From Lytechinus variegatus (taxonomy: Eukaryota > Echinodermata > Echinoidea > Temnopleuroida > Toxopneustidae), in the NCBI RefSeq assembly GCF_018143015.1, contig NC_054743.1:39946922-40010921 (forward strand): a stretch of DNA of 64,000 nt. The letters are read 5' to 3'. How positions within the stretch are numbered: position 1 is the stretch's first letter; each line of letters begins with the position of its first letter. The notes below the pieces were generated by a model that was not told where the DNA came from, did not search any database, and was given only the letters and a program-made list of their open reading frames with translations. Shown here one piece after another: positions 11,251-24,544 of this stretch. The translations under genes and the position numbers were made by a program.

Positions 11251-12416
11251 CCTGAAGCTTTGCAACTTGTTGTGAAAACACGTGTATATTGCTCAATTAT
11301 ATATATCGCTCTTTTTTAGATGACCTTTGGGTTAACGTTTGAGATTAGAATTTTCAACATAATATTGTATATGAAAGATTCTCTCTTGATATATGGTACA
11401 GTAGCAAATAGGAAATGTACTTTTTGTAATGGTGAAACGTTTGTTAATCATAGCTCAATACCTCTGTTTTAAAATACACAATAATTAACTCTATGTGTCT
11501 TAATAATTTGCACACCACCTTGAAGAGTTGGGCCTAGCCTCTTAGAATTATTTATCACGAGGATGGCGTGCAAAGCCACTAAATATAAGATATGTTCAAT
11601 AAAACTGAATTATACACAGTTAGCATTGGTATAAACCTGATTTCTTTTTTATTCTATAGGACTTAAAATTATGTTTGGCTGAATAAAAATAATGTTGTAA
11701 GGCGATACTGTATACAATTTTGACATTTTATGGGGAAAATAGATGTCATATTAAGTGTAGATACATATACAAATCGTCAATAAAGATAAAACAGTCATAT
11801 ACATAAATATCGCTATTATTGATTTCAAAGTTCAATTTAAGTGTTTATGAATGACATTATTTCTTTTAGAGTGTTGTTCGTTTCTAAATCAATATGCTTT
11901 CATTTTAATAGCAATTGATATAGATGTGGGTAATGGATGATAAAATTCTAACATACTTTCTTGAGAAAATATGGATTCTGAATGGCTGGGAATTTATTCA
12001 AATAATGCATTCACTTGCAGAGAAACTGACAACTCGGTAGGTTTTTAAGGTATCGAAATATAAAAAAGGAAGCTCATAATATTTCATAGAGAGATAAAAA
12101 CTGAAATAATAGAAAGTCTGTCTTAAAAGAAACATAGTAAAATAGAAGGAGAGTGCGTTTGGGTCAGAAAGAGGTTGATTAGAAAGAAAAAAGAGAGAGG
12201 TATATAGGTTGGAGCAGACATGATGAGAAAGGAAAACAAAATAAAGACGGAGATAGCGAAGTGATACGGTGACGAAGAGGCAGAAACAGATACAGAAAGA
12301 TAGAGAGATTGGGTTATGGAAAAATTTAACTTCCCTTGGTATCTGCCCATCTTGCCCTTTTGTCAGTAGAGAACAAAGAGAGGTGGATGAAGAAACAAAT
12401 TTTAACTACACCATAG
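11251..12416. other. Gene-free stretch
   Basis: AT-rich sequence with no recognisable gene. It includes a short purine-rich patch around 12120-12310 that yields a low-complexity minus-strand frame. Confidence 0.5.
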
Positions 12417-12711
12417 CCCGTATTCTGAAGTCGGGTTTAACTTAGACTCAGGTTTAAAGTTGTGGTTACCCCATTGTTACATAAATCACTAACAGTAGAG
12501 ACATCATATTTCAGCTCATTTGGCTATTAAACCATTTATAATTGTCTAGAAAGTATGATTGTTTTTCCATCGGTGAATAGGGAAAAAGCTCAGTAAACAT
12601 AGGAAACATGTAACTTAATAAAAATGTTGACACATTTGGCTTTCCATTATTTTAGCACATAGATAGACCATGGTCTACTGTAAGTTAAACCTGACTTCAC
12701 AATACGGTCCC
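12417..12711. mobile_element. Foldback MITE, copy 1
   Basis: The left end reads GTATTCTGAAGTCGGGTTTA and the right end is its near complement, AAACCTGACTTCACAATACG. A related copy lies at 53201-53481. About 295 bp with no coding content. Confidence 0.7.
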
Positions 12712-12946
12712 ATGTGTCAACAAACGGATGCCTAGAAAAACTACAATGGTTCTTTCTGACAGAAATTTTGAGATGAGGAATAATTACTCAAAAATTGAAG
12801 TCGTTAGGCGTGTACAAGAGTGGCATCCCTCTGAACTAAGGAAAATTTCAAATCACGCCAATCTTGTGAGGGTAAAAATTACATAGAGACATCATGGACA
12901 AAATAACAGAAAAGGAGACGTATAAACATTCCATCTTTTTTACTCT

Positions 12947-15110
12947 GCAAGGCAAGATCCCTCAACAAAAGATTAGATGAAATGGAAATCATTCGGAGAG
13001 AAAAGAAAATCGATGTTGCAGCTGTAACAGAAGCTTGGTTCAGATTTGATATGCCAACACACCTTTTAGAAATGACTGACTAATCTGTTCACAAAGTCGC
13101 GTCTGCTTAGACAAGGTGGTAGTGTGTGGCACTCTATGTACGGGAAACATTCAACCCAGTGGAGATGAAAGTTGAGGGTCTCAAGCAGCTGAAAGTTCTC
13201 TGGGTTAAAATGCGACCGGATCGACTTTCGAGAGGAATATTACAGGTGGTTGTAGCAGTAGTGTACCATCCGCCAGACAGCCTGCAAACAGACATGCTGA
13301 TAGACCATCTGCAGGTCACCATCAGATCACGGGTTAGCATCCAGCGATCGGTATAAGGGAATTTAATCAACTTGATCTACCAACCCTGCTCGCAAATACC
13401 AAATTCAAACAGGTCGTCGATTCGCCGAAAAGAGAGAAGCGGGTCCTATACAAAATTGTTTCTAACTTATCTGATCTTTACCATCGGCCACTGATATACT
13501 GTCCTTTAGGAGCAAGTGATCACAATACAGTAATATGGTCACCTGTTGTCCCTACTCTAACTCCGACTTTGAAACGAACAACTGGCGGGTATTTCGTAAT
13601 GCTGTTCGTTAAGTTAAGAACGACTTCACGCACGAGTGGAACACGTTCTTAGGTCATAACTCAATTACACCGGGTTATCACATACAGGCATGTAGCACAA
13701 TGAAGGATCACCAGTCGTGCGTAACGTCATTCTAATCTTACGAATGCCTAATGAAACACCTACCAGGACAGACAAGCTGCATTCAATGATTATAATGGGG
13801 AAATGGCAAGGAATCTTGCAAATTGTGCGAAAGGGAAATACTAAAAGCAAAACATAAGCCTTACAATGATCGTGCCAGGAAGAATAGGAAAGCAAATCCC
13901 GTGGAGTGGTATACAGAAGTCAAAATCATGACTAATATGAAGAATAGCAAGTATCACTGTTCATGTTGTCGATAAGGATGACATCCCGCAATAGCGAACA
14001 GGATCAACGACTTCTTCAGGTCTGTGACTGAGGATGTTTCGGCATTGAATGTTGGGAATTTACCTCCATACTTGCCCGATCCCTCTCGACCACCTAGCAT
14101 CCAACCTTGGTATGTCTACCGGCAGCTGAAGAAGTTGATGATTGGAAATTCTGTTGGCCCCGACGTGATGCCTTCTCGGATCATCAGAGAATTCGCGTGT
14201 GAATTCAGCATCCCCATTCCCAATGTCTTCACCACCTCACTCGCTGAAGGTGCCGTTCCGAAGCTGTGGAAGAGGGCTGTACTTGTCGCTGTGCCTAAAA
14301 CATCCCTGCTGCTATCGACAAGCTCCGTCTAATCTCCCCGACCGACGCCTTCGCTTAGATGTTTGAAGGTCTTGTATCGAAATTGCTGACCAATCAATAG
14401 GAAAGGAACTCAACAGTAAGCGATTTGGTAATATAGTGGACAAACGACAAACTATTTAGTACATGTAGATATGCTACATTACCTCTTCCATCACGCAGAA
14501 AACGGTAAAGAATTGTCTACTCTTGTGATGTTAGACTTCCGCAAGGCTTTTGACCGCATAGATAAGAAAGATGGTCTCACTTGGTATTAAACCCACCCTG
14601 ATCCACTGGATAGCCTAGTTTTCTTGCAGAACTGACTTAAACTAAATGCAGGAGTACCTCAAGGAACCGAACCTGGACCCATTTTATTCCCAATCTTCAT
14701 CAATAATGCCCTATATGATAGTAATATTGCATATTGAAAATATGTTGATCTGACAGAGGTTGAAACAAGATTTGCAGGTTATCAACCAGATATCGTAGAA
14801 ACGACACTGCACAATTTTGCTGAATGGTCTACATCTAATGGAATGTCTCTAAATCTTGCCAAATGAGAAAGTATGCAGGTGTGCCTTATGAAAAAGTCAT
14901 CCGAACCAGCGTTATTAGCAATACACGGCTAGCCTTTGAAGCAGTCTGCGTCTGTCAAATTTTTACGAGCTCATATCCGTAGTGATTGAAGTGGAATGAT
15001 CATGTTGACCTCATGTTATAATGTGCCAATGGAAGGATGCATGTTATCAGGATCCTAAACATGCTAAAATGCCATGGATTGCCAACTGAAGACCTTTGAA
15101 CTACCTACAT
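12947..15110 (+). pseudogene. Decayed CR1-like LINE (endonuclease plus reverse transcriptase)
   Basis: A degraded ORF2. The endonuclease start is visible as ARSLNKRLDEME and VAAVTEAWF, and VYHPPDS follows at about 13260-13290. The reverse transcriptase part shows SVGPDVMPSRII (14150), KLWKRAVLVAVPKT (14260), LDFRKAFDRID (14530), a GVPQGTEPGP-like box (14650), a catalytic YVDD box reduced to KYVDLTE (14740), NFAEWSTSNGMSLNLAK (14815) and a C-terminal KCHGLPTEDL. Numerous stops and frameshifts rule out activity. The motif set fits CR1-group elements. Confidence 0.8.
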
Positions 15111-15309
15111 TCAATTAAATTTTATTGACGATTAAAAAGACATCAAAATATTTACAAAAAATAACATGACACAAACAAACTAATTTAAAATATAACAGGT
15201 TGCAAACTACTTAATGGTCAAGACCCTTAGAAGCAATACTGCTTAAAGCAGGGGTCCCACAAATACACAAATAAGTGGGCTTCCTCAAATGGGTTTCCTC
15301 AAATCCGGG

Positions 15310-15590
15310 ATCAGGAAAACTACCCCAGGACAATTATCCCCTGGACAAATACCCCCGGACAATTACCCCCAAGACAATTACCCCCGGACAAATACCCCCG
15401 GATAATTACCCCCGGGACAATTACCCCCGGACAATTACCCCTCAGAAATTTACCCCCGGGACAATTACCCACGGACAATTATCCCCGACAACTACCCCCG
15501 GACGACTACCCCCGGACAGTTACTCCCCGTGGACAATTACTCCCTGACAATTACCGCCGAGGACGATAACCCCCTAGACAAAAGGAGTGC
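15310..15590. repeat. Minisatellite, unit about 14 bp (CCCCCGGACAATTA)
   Basis: Roughly fifteen imperfect tandem copies. The open frame through it (Pro/Thr/Asp/Tyr repeats) follows from a unit length not divisible by three together with scattered indels. I do not regard it as a gene. Confidence 0.9.
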
Positions 15591-15679
15591 ACAGAGTCAT
15601 ACGTCGGCCGTACGTTTGACGTAAGAAGTACTCAAGGCATTCTCGAGTAAGAAAACTGTAAAATTGAGCTCCATCAATA

Positions 15680-16930
15680 GGCGGATCCAGGAAGGAGAGG
15701 GGCCTGCCCCCCTATTGGCGGAGCAAAACAACGAAAAAAGGAAAAAGAAGGGGAAAGAAAAGAAGAAGAAGAGGTAAAATAAGAGGAGGGAGACGAGTGA
15801 AAAAAAAAGTCTGGGAAAGACTTGGAAAATGATTTAAAAATACATTTCATGTCGCTGTATTAAATTTTTCGCTCGCGCTTCGCGCTCGCATAGCCTGTTC
15901 GATGAGATACATATCTTGCTAAATAGGCTGATATGTAGATTAAAATATCAAGTTTTGAAGTTGATAAGCAAAGCAAAAACCAAGCATATTTCAGCTAGGA
16001 CATTATTAATTATTTTGTTTGATTTACAAACTCATTTTTAAGTGTTCTGTTTAATGTCCATTTTATGGTGTGAATATAATTTGAAGCTAGCGCTTTGCGC
16101 TCGCATTATTTTATTTGCCAAATTATATAACAAACTACTTACCCCCCCCCTTTATGACAGTTTACCAAAACTTTCGTCTCACGATTTGCGCTCGCATTTT
16201 GGTTGAAAATATATCAACTTACAAATCCTATTTATGATTACAAGTGTTCAAAATATCCAGTTTTCAGGCCTCAGTGCCAACACATTTCACTCACTTATTA
16301 GACTTATTACATTAATAGATATGATAATAAAATTTTCATGAATTCTTAATGACTAAATTGTTCCTTTTCAGGAAAGAATATAGACAATATCACAGTTTCG
16401 TACATTGTATGTTTCATATCGCGCTTAGGAAGAGGAATAAGAAAGCTTTCATCATTTTCATATAATGACAAAATATGTCCTTAGATCTAGAATGTCCAGG
16501 TCCTAGATCAAAATAATAACGAAGATATCGGCTCGCGCTTCACACTCGCATCATTCATTAAGTGCTTTCCACATCCACTTCACAATTTCCCTACACAACA
16601 CTTTACATAGAGCTCAATATTATTTCACAATTTTCGTACAGGAAAATCAAGTATTTTGCATTACTGATTTTCGTGATGAAAATATCAGTATGCCCAGATT
16701 CTAACTCGAAAATACGCGCACAACGTTGAGATTACACAGCTTCATCTTTATTCAAAACATGCTAAAATTGCCTAGTTGAAGATCAGATCGCGCTTTGCAC
16801 TCGCATAAATAATGAAGGAAGAAGCCGAATTACCCATTCTTTTTTTATATACAAAACATGATTAGAGTGTCCCATTTTTAGGTCTGATTTCAAATGAGAG
16901 GGTGTCTTATTTTATACGCCCTCCTAGGAA
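15680..16930. repeat. Dispersed repeat carrying spaced CTCGCGCTTCGCGCTCGC motifs
   Basis: Starts near AGGGGCCTGCCCCCCTATTG and ends near CGCCCTCCTAGGA. The interior carries a near-palindromic motif, CTCGCGCTTCGCGCTCGCAT or decayed forms, at about 15870, 16090, 16180, 16530 and 16790. The same motif occurs in the element at 43755-44440. No coding capacity. Confidence 0.65.
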
Positions 16931-18037
16931 CACCAGACATTTGCGCAAGTCAAACACAAGAGAACAGATGAAATGTAACATTGATAGATTTTGGAACAGT
17001 CCCACCATATACTTTTCGACCTACTGAATTGCCAATAATGATTCCACATCTATTGTATGGTACTTCTCTGTCTGCTACTCTTGTCAATAGATTTTTCTAA
17101 TATGTACTCTATTTATAATCGCAGTAATGAACATTTGTCAATTTGTTTTTGCCAGTTGTATACAATCATGTTTTTAAGTATTGCATATGATATACATATT
17201 ATGTTTGATATAGTTTACTTAATATGAATTGTAACTAATTCATCTACAATCAAATCTCATATACAAATACATGATCTTTGAAGATCAGGAATTGCATTAC
17301 ACAAGGATTGAACATAATTTCAATGTTTTTTCAACTGATGAACTATAACGATCTCTATGTTATATTCATTTCCCTTCTTCGCAACTCATTCCTTCCTGTT
17401 GTTTGTCTTTCTCTACCCATCTTTGTTCCTCTCATTCTTTTCATTATTGTAGATACAACTGCTTCCCCCTATGACACGTGTTCTTAATGTACAATGAGTA
17501 CATAACGGTAAATGACAATCTGAAGAACTATACTAATATGCGTTAAGGATGAAATTTTACTTTCGAATTCTTCCAACTTTGTATTTTTATTCTTTCGTAA
17601 AATTTGGCAGCCTTGCAACTTCATGTTTTTACCTCCCGCCGACTCTTGGCTCCACTCCTCCCCTTACTCCCCCTCTCCTCTCCATGTTCTCTCTCTATAT
17701 CTGCCTTCCCTCTCTCTCTCCTAACTATATTTCCTTTGTCGCATTTCTGTTCTATATCTGCTCTCCTTCCCCATTTTAATTCTGCTAAACCTAGTCTCAC
17801 GATTATTAGCTTTGCTTTATAAATTTGACTTGTTTAATTGCCATGAATATTACCATTTAGTATATGATATGGCCAACTGTTTATATTGATATTGATAGTG
17901 CATGGATAAAAGAATCATGTATTGAGGCAAGTTATTTTAAATATTCTAACTTCTCAAGCACTGTGTCACCATGCAATTGATTATCATATATTTCTGTACT
18001 TCTGGCTGCGAATGAATTTTCATTAAACCATTGCCAA
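16931..18037. other. Gene-free stretch
   Basis: No supported gene. The open frames at 17278-17487 and 17549-17822 are T/C-rich low-complexity sequence with no recognised domain. Confidence 0.5.
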
Positions 18038-18213
18038 ATAAATGAATAAATGATTTTAAATAAATAAATAAATGATTAAATAGATGATTAAATGAATTAA
18101 TATATACATGCATGCATGAATAAATGAATACAAATAAATAAAGAATTTAATGAATAAATAAATAAATAAAGGAATAAATAAATGAATGAATGAATGAAAA
18201 AATAAATAAATAA
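18038..18213. repeat. (AAAT/GAAT)n microsatellite
   Basis: Tandem AAATAAATGAAT-type units over about 175 bp. Confidence 0.85.
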
Positions 18214-18965
18214 CCAAAACATAACTTTAACTGCAGACCCATTCTTTGTGTTGACTTCGCTGCAGCCCTTAGCTCAATGAAAAACTGAGAAAAAAACTGA
18301 CGGAATATGGACAAAATTTGGAAGCTCACACTTAATGCCCCTAAAAAGAAAGGGGCCTTATGCCTCCTCGGAAGGATAGGCCTCGTTTATTAATATGACA
18401 CATGATCCAAATTAAGAAAAACTATTTTGGATGTGCATTACAATAATATGGGAAAAATGTCGAATAAAAAGAAGAACGATGACAGAAAGCCATCGTAGCG
18501 TGGTATGAATGTACCTCGTATGACCCATACATCAATTTTCTGGGCTTCGTGAACACACCAGATTAGTGCACAAATGCACAATTTTTATTAAAAGTTTATC
18601 ACCAACCAATAACATCGATTGATTTCAGAAGCTTTAAATTGTGTTTGCAAATTAGCCATTGTGACAAGTTTTATGAAAATTTCCCTTGGTTGACACCCTT
18701 TGTGTGAATAAATTTAGGGCATAATGATAACTGTCTTCATGTTCTTATAAAGGTCAGACCGTGTTGAGTTAACTGGAGTAAAAAAGAAAATGTTGGTCCA
18801 TTATAATTGCCACTATTTAGTTCTCGTACGACTGAAGTGAATGTCACGTGGTATATTTAAAAATACATGTCCTGTGATATTTATGACATGATCGATGAAA
18901 TAATTCAAGTTGATGTCCAACATAAAAAGCTAATCCAGAAGCCTTATTGGCTGTAGGTACATACA

Positions 18966-19214
18966 TGAAATGAAATGGAACAAAGAATCCTTAAGTACAC
19001 TCGACTTTCTTATGCATGTGATGACGATCCGGACTTTGTCCAGGTGTCCATGATTGCAACCCTAAAGTTCATCAAGTCATATTCATTTACCAAGAGCTGC
19101 TGACATCTCGGACTTATCACTTTGGGTTTTCATCTGAAATTTGACAATTTCACTCCGAGTAATCGAGATTGAGTGGTGTCTTCTAAATTTGGCCTAGTGA
19201 CTTCACTCTGAGCC
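18966..19214 (+). promoter_or_regulatory. 5' flank of first exon 1a, partly homologous to that of exon 1b
   Basis: The block at about 18966-19050 (ATGAAATGGAAC, AAGTACAC, ACTTATG-like, TTTGTCCAGGTGTC) aligns in order with 23351-23438 upstream of exon 1b. The last 20 bases before each ATG are also alike. Such conserved flanks are where independent promoters of alternative first exons would be expected. No TATA box or initiator can be asserted. Confidence 0.45.
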
Positions 19215-19367
19215 ATGTTCAAACTGGATGATTTTTTGGTAGAGATAGGGGAGTTTGGTCCCTACCAAAAGAAGGTTTTTGCCGTTATATGTGTGTTGGT
19301 CTTCACGCAAACATGGCAATCAATGATGCATGTATTCGTTGCTGCAACAGTGGACCATTGGTGCGCG
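19215..19367 (+). CDS. SLC22-family transporter, alternative first coding exon 1a
   Basis: Encodes 51 residues beginning MFKLDDFLVEIGEFGPYQ and ending DHWCA, then a consensus donor (GTAAGT) in phase 0. In SLC22 proteins this segment is the short cytosolic N-terminus, membrane helix 1 (about residues 19-41) and the start of the large extracellular loop; DHWC is a family hallmark. It aligns without gaps to exon 1b (about 38 of 51 identical) and exon 1c (about 33 of 51). No exon-2-like sequence lies between it and the other first exons. The nearest compatible acceptor I recognise is exon 2 at 47064, about 27.7 kb downstream. It may be a used alternative start or the relic of a duplicated gene. 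The intact frame and splice donor favour use. Confidence 0.75.
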
Positions 19368-22300
19368 GTAAGTCTTAATGTTGCTATAGTCGGACAAGTC
19401 ATTGCAATAATAACAAATCTGAAGAATTCAACGATGGTACCCTCACCGGCACTATAACATGCTTGTAAAAATAATCGCCGGTCTGCAACTTGATTAGGCA
19501 AGCATTTGCGGGTATTTTTGTAGAAGGGGGGGGGGGTGGCTGAGCCGAGAATGGAGGAGGACTGGTCATGAAAAAACTCGCAGTAACAATGGTAATTTTT
19601 ACATTTTTGTACACGATTTTGGAAAAAGTGGGGGAGGGGCGGGGCTATATTGATCCTTGTTTGTCCCATTTAATCTACAGCCCTTTTGAATATCTCTTCA
19701 TTTTTGTTATGTAAAATAAGTAAATCGCCAGGCATCGCTGTCTTAAAAAGTTATTGTAACCAAATTCCAATGCGTGAAATTAAGAAGGTACCAATAATTT
19801 CTCTTTGCGCATATCTAACAAAACGCGCTGGTCATAAAATATGTAAAAGCTCTTGAGCAAATTATCCTGATTATATCGCGGACATATCCGAGGCTAAAAA
19901 TGGATGCGAAGCGCAAAAAGTATTCCAAAATAACGAATTTCTTTCAAGCAACCTCAAGCAAGAAAGCAGAAAAGGAAATTAGAAAGGAATCTGACACGAG
20001 GCGAAAGATTTTTGGACATTTTTGAGACTACCTGAAACAGATGTTCTATTTCACTCTTTTTCTTATTTATTCCCAGAAAATTCAAAGAAAAAGAAAAATA
20101 CCTATGCGTTTCTAAATAGGCTAATCACTTCATTTATTTGCCTGGTTATACACACTTTACCGATGTATGTCATGGTAGTATTGTTATATAAGTTTTATGA
20201 AGTTCGGCATTCAGTAAACCTTTGAACAAGAAAATATACCACAGGGAAGATGTACACAAAACGAAAGTCACCCCTACTTGTATATCCGAATACCTCGACT
20301 TGAACGATAAGTTTTGGTCAATAATATTTTGCAGGAGAGCATTGATGTCCTCATTACCTATCTACGTGGAAGTGAAGTGCCTATAGTCATGAAAGAGTGA
20401 CCCCATATCAAATGCAAATATTTCACTTTTAAAAAGTCACAATGGTCGTTTGGTGATCAGTAGCTCGTATGGCGCTTTTGTTGTATGCGGTTGGATGTAA
20501 TTAATATTAAACACTTTATCATGTGACCCCATCAGATACCTCTCATGAAAATATTGAGGTTCAGCGAGCTCAATATAATATGATCATATTTTTTTTAATA
20601 AGTGAAATCAATTAATGGTTTCAGAAAGAATAATCATTCATTTCTTTCTAAAGCGTATCTTCGGATATGATCATCGGATATTTTTTCCATGTTATTCTTG
20701 TTAGTTGTTATGGACTTGAATAACTAAACTTAATTGATTTTTTCTTATTTTGGCAAAAAGAAATATCTTTTGAGTTTGGAAAGGGATGAAAGTTTTGCAT
20801 TCTATATGAGCACACTCGCGGTACGTAAATTTTATTTTAACACATATATTAGCTGATATTACACACTGATGATTTAAGAAAATGTTGGAGAAATATCATA
20901 ACATGACAGTTGAGTTTTGATTGATTTTATGTTTGTTTTTGCTTCATGCACTTATAAAGCATTTAAAACATGTTAAAATCCATGGTTAAAAGGGTCTAAG
21001 GAATGACGGTAAGCCCGATAGCGCACGGGAAGACACACAGTTTATAATTTGTGCTAGTCTTAATTTGTCCGAATCTGCATTTTATCATCATGCATTAAGA
21101 AGAAAAAAAATATTACCAGTCGGGATAGATTTAAGAGAGAAGTTGTATACATCATGCTTAATAAAAAGATCGCTGTGTACATGGTCCAGACAATTTTTGT
21201 CTTTTTTTCTTTAGTATGAGTTTGAAATAGGCTTACTTGTAACACAAATTGAATTAAAAAAAAAAATTATATAAGTACAGTACACTGCAACAATGAAGGA
21301 ATTTCCAAGAGCACCATGCATATCAACCACTCCCGAATGTTTAAACTTGTGATTTTAGTGGGGGTAATGTTGAAAGATCCACATCCACAAGAACATTTGT
21401 GTCAATCATCCCCCAACCAAGAATACCGATCGACACCCACGGGCGAGACACAAAATCGGTTTTGCCTAATTGTTAAATTTAAGTATCGCAAGTTGTGGGC
21501 CGAAAATATAAAAAAAGGAAATAAAAGAGTGAATGAAGACGTGATTGGACTGCGTACTGTATTCAACGCAATAACGAAACTTGGATTGGGAGGTTTTCTG
21601 ATGAGTTCAGAAAGAAAGCTCATATATCTGTGTTTAATGAATCATATTGCATGAAATTCAAGCCAGTTTAATGAAAAAAATGCTAATTTATGATTATAAA
21701 TATTTTATACAATAGGATTGAGTAATTTTCACCATATACTCAAAGTGCCATTGACATTAACGTTGTAGTATACAATACTTAATGTGTCAGTCCTCTTTAA
21801 ACACTGGCGGTGTAGTTTTAACACTACTGTTTTTTTAAAGAGCAAACGATTCTGGTTGTGACCTTATGCTCATTGTTGACAACACTTCAAATCTGAAGAA
21901 CATAAAGTGGTAAGCAAAGTCCTAGATAATTGTGAAAACCAATTCAGTTAAATTCACTTTTTTATAAATATTAACAGAATAATGCACCCTAATTCAAATG
22001 TTCAGAGCGAAATATTATTTTGTCTTTGGTGTCTGCGTTTACAATCAAAGCAAAGAGTTGTTGTAATTGCTCAGTTTTCCCATATTGAGAATTGCGATTA
22101 AGTTACTGCAGTAGACATGATAATGCAAGGCATAGATGATATTCCAACTAGTAAAGCCCAAGAACAATTTGGTAGTGTGCCTGTAAGAGATTGGCTAATA
22201 TTGTCCCAGGCATACTGGTATCATTTTAGAGCAATGTCGAGTATTGTATACTGACGATATCCATGGTATTTGGGTAGGTTAATTTTAAAAATGGTCGTCA

Positions 22301-22383
22301 TAATTGCAAATTTTGAATGTTCATCTGGAATGAAAATGGTTACATTTTTTGTGCAGTTTTTCAAAGCATCTGTTTTTTTTATC

Positions 22384-22417
<34 letters not shown>

Positions 22418-22737
22418 GGGGGGGGGGGGCTTATCAAATCTACATTAGCACCCCTAGTCCAAAAATCGTTTACAGGCCCTGCTTCATGATGACATGGATG
22501 GGCGGTGGTGATAACGCAATCGTCGGACTCGAGTAGTGTGACGGTTGTAATGTTTTATTTGTCGGCGAAAAATATCACCTCACAACAATAACTTAAATCT
22601 TCTGACCTGTCTTAAATGGTTAATGGAGTCTTTTATTTCCACTCTCTTTTCAGTGAAATCAACCGATCTATCATCATTTTTCCCCAATGGTTATTTTCGC
22701 ATCCGTTGAACAGTATCATTGTGGCACACCGCTGAGT
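19368..22737. other. Presumed intron/intergenic between first exons 1a and 1b
   Basis: No exon homologous to SLC22 exons 2-11 was found. Open frames at 20022-20225 and 21316-21654 have no recognised motif. A T-run followed by a G-run lies at about 22383-22429. Confidence 0.55.
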
Positions 22738-23081
22738 TATAAGGGAGTTTTCGAGTTGCACGTCGACTAGTGGACTGAGACGAAAGTACGTCATAATAGT
22801 CTGCTTTGTGTTGATGGTATACAAAGTCAGCCGAGCACATAATTGGAAGACACTGAATATGTGCAAGCCATTCCTGACACGTCAACTTCATGATGACGAC
22901 CGTGGATTTCGCTCAGATCACGCTCGTTCGAAATGTAGTAAACGAGAAATCAAATCCTTGCCCATTGATTGAAGTCACGTGGTGATTTACTTTCTGTATA
23001 CCGTATACAGAAAGCATACTATTATGACGCACTTCCGGTCGCAGTCCATTAGTCGACGTGCAATCGAAAACTCGCTATTAT
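22738..23081. mobile_element. Foldback element
   Basis: The left arm (GAGTTTTCGAGTTGCACGTC onward) is matched by the complement of the right end for about 85 bp, including CGTCATAATAGT and TGCTTT. A perfect short inverted repeat (CTTTCTGTATA / TATACAGAAAG) sits in the right arm near 22992-23016. No coding capacity. Confidence 0.75.
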
Positions 23082-23350
23082 CTAATGAAGCTCAGCATGT
23101 TCAGCTAAGCGTTCAGAATTTGAAATAACAACAAGAGCTAAGAGGCTTATAAGGATAATCTACGATCATTATTTCTTTAAAGAAATTATCATTAGCTAAG
23201 ATATAATGATAGATTTTTATGTTGAGATACAGACAATCTCATCAAACCGTGTGACATTTACAAAGAAAACGCCTAAACTAAAGATTCAAGTCGATATCGA
23301 CGATTACACTAAATCCAGAATTATACACTTCGGTAAAAGACGCATACACA

Positions 23351-23667
23351 ATATGAAATGGAACTTCGAAGTGAAAAGTTTTGGCAATACAAAGTACACC
23401 TCACTCACTTATGATTCGAGCTTTGTTCAGGTGTCATAAATATCATAGATTCTTTATGTCAATACCTTCTTTCTGAGGCCATATCAAATTACCAACGTTT
23501 GATCACATCCGTAGGACTCCGCCTATCTTTCCAAATAAACGAGTCTCAAAATTATAGCTTGAAAGTTAACTCAATTTAGGAGAATCTCCACAGCTATCTG
23601 ATGCCAATCGTCTAGTATAGATCGACTTGAATTTTGATATTAAAGCCTCCTGACTACATCGTGAACA
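23351..23667 (+). promoter_or_regulatory. 5' flank of first exon 1b
   Basis: Contains the block homologous to the exon 1a flank (ATGAAATGGAAC ... TTTGTTCAGGTGTC) at 23351-23438. The order is preserved but spacing to the ATG is longer (about 230 instead of 165 bp). Candidate independent promoter region by homology and position only. Confidence 0.4.
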
Positions 23668-23820
23668 ATGTTCAGCCTGGACGATTTTATGGTGGAGTAT
23701 GGTGAATTCGGTCCTTATCAGAAGAGGGTTTTTGCTATAATTTGTTCCCTAGTTTTTACAGCATCGTGGCAGTCAATGATAACCGTTTTCCTAGCAGCAC
23801 AGGTGGATTATTGGTGTGCC
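23668..23820 (+). CDS. SLC22-family transporter, alternative first coding exon 1b
   Basis: Encodes 51 residues, MFSLDDFMVEYGEFGPYQ to DYWCA, followed by a GTGAGT donor in phase 0. Same role as exon 1a: N-terminus, helix 1 and the first Cys of the extracellular loop. Its first half is most like exon 1a. Its second half ([12 protein letters not shown]) is nearly identical to exon 1c, even at the nucleotide level (about two differences in 36 bases). It is separated from exon 1c by three LINE fragments. Reading past the donor gives a short stop-terminated tail, so it must be spliced to make a transporter. Confidence 0.77.
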
Positions 23821-24540
23821 GTGAGTCATTCTCTTGTTTTTTCAACAAAATAAATTATCAGGACGATTTTTTTTTAATCGGGGGTTTGATCAAATTAGAC
23901 GAGCAAATTAATCGATTTCGCCACTTTGACCCACGAAAGATTTTACAAGTAAAAATTTCATTACAAAATGAAGGTCGTTTTCGTAAAATTTCTGCTATTA
24001 AGCATACCTACCTGATTTCCCCAGCACCCCCGCATACTTCCCAGGTCCATGGAAGTTATAAACAGAATTCAGACAAATATAATTATCAGTACTTCGCTTC
24101 ATAATGCCTCTATAACGACAAGATTCAGAGTTGTTAATAGTTATCTCAGAGCCATCACAAAAAAAATCTTTGTAATCAGAATTTTAAAATAACTATTGGA
24201 ATGCTATAATCAATATTCCTTTGCAATTGTAACACTTAAGCCATTGGACATATTGTCCGAATTGTCTATTGCTCTTTTGAAAGACGTTTGTTTGATCAGT
24301 TGCTTATTAACGTCTTTTGGAATTTCCGAGAAATTAGATATATTTGTTTATCGGAATGGACAATCCAACCCATGTTACAGATTTCAGTCTTAATGATGAT
24401 GATGTTAGTTTATCGCTACCAAAGACCACAACTTCAAAAATTCCTGTGTGTAAGACGTTGGCAGAATAGACCAATCTTCGCCCGAAAAAGTATGTTGCAG
24501 TATGGGCAAGCATAAGGCGGCAGTGGAGAAGGAAGAATGA
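23821..24540. other. Gene-free stretch after exon 1b
   Basis: Presumed intron. No recognised exon or repeat, only small motif-free frames. Confidence 0.45.
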
Positions 24541-24544
24541 TAGT

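Noticed and set aside
15275..15547. 90-residue Pro/Thr-rich open frame
   Set aside because: Produced by the CCCCGGACAATTA minisatellite.
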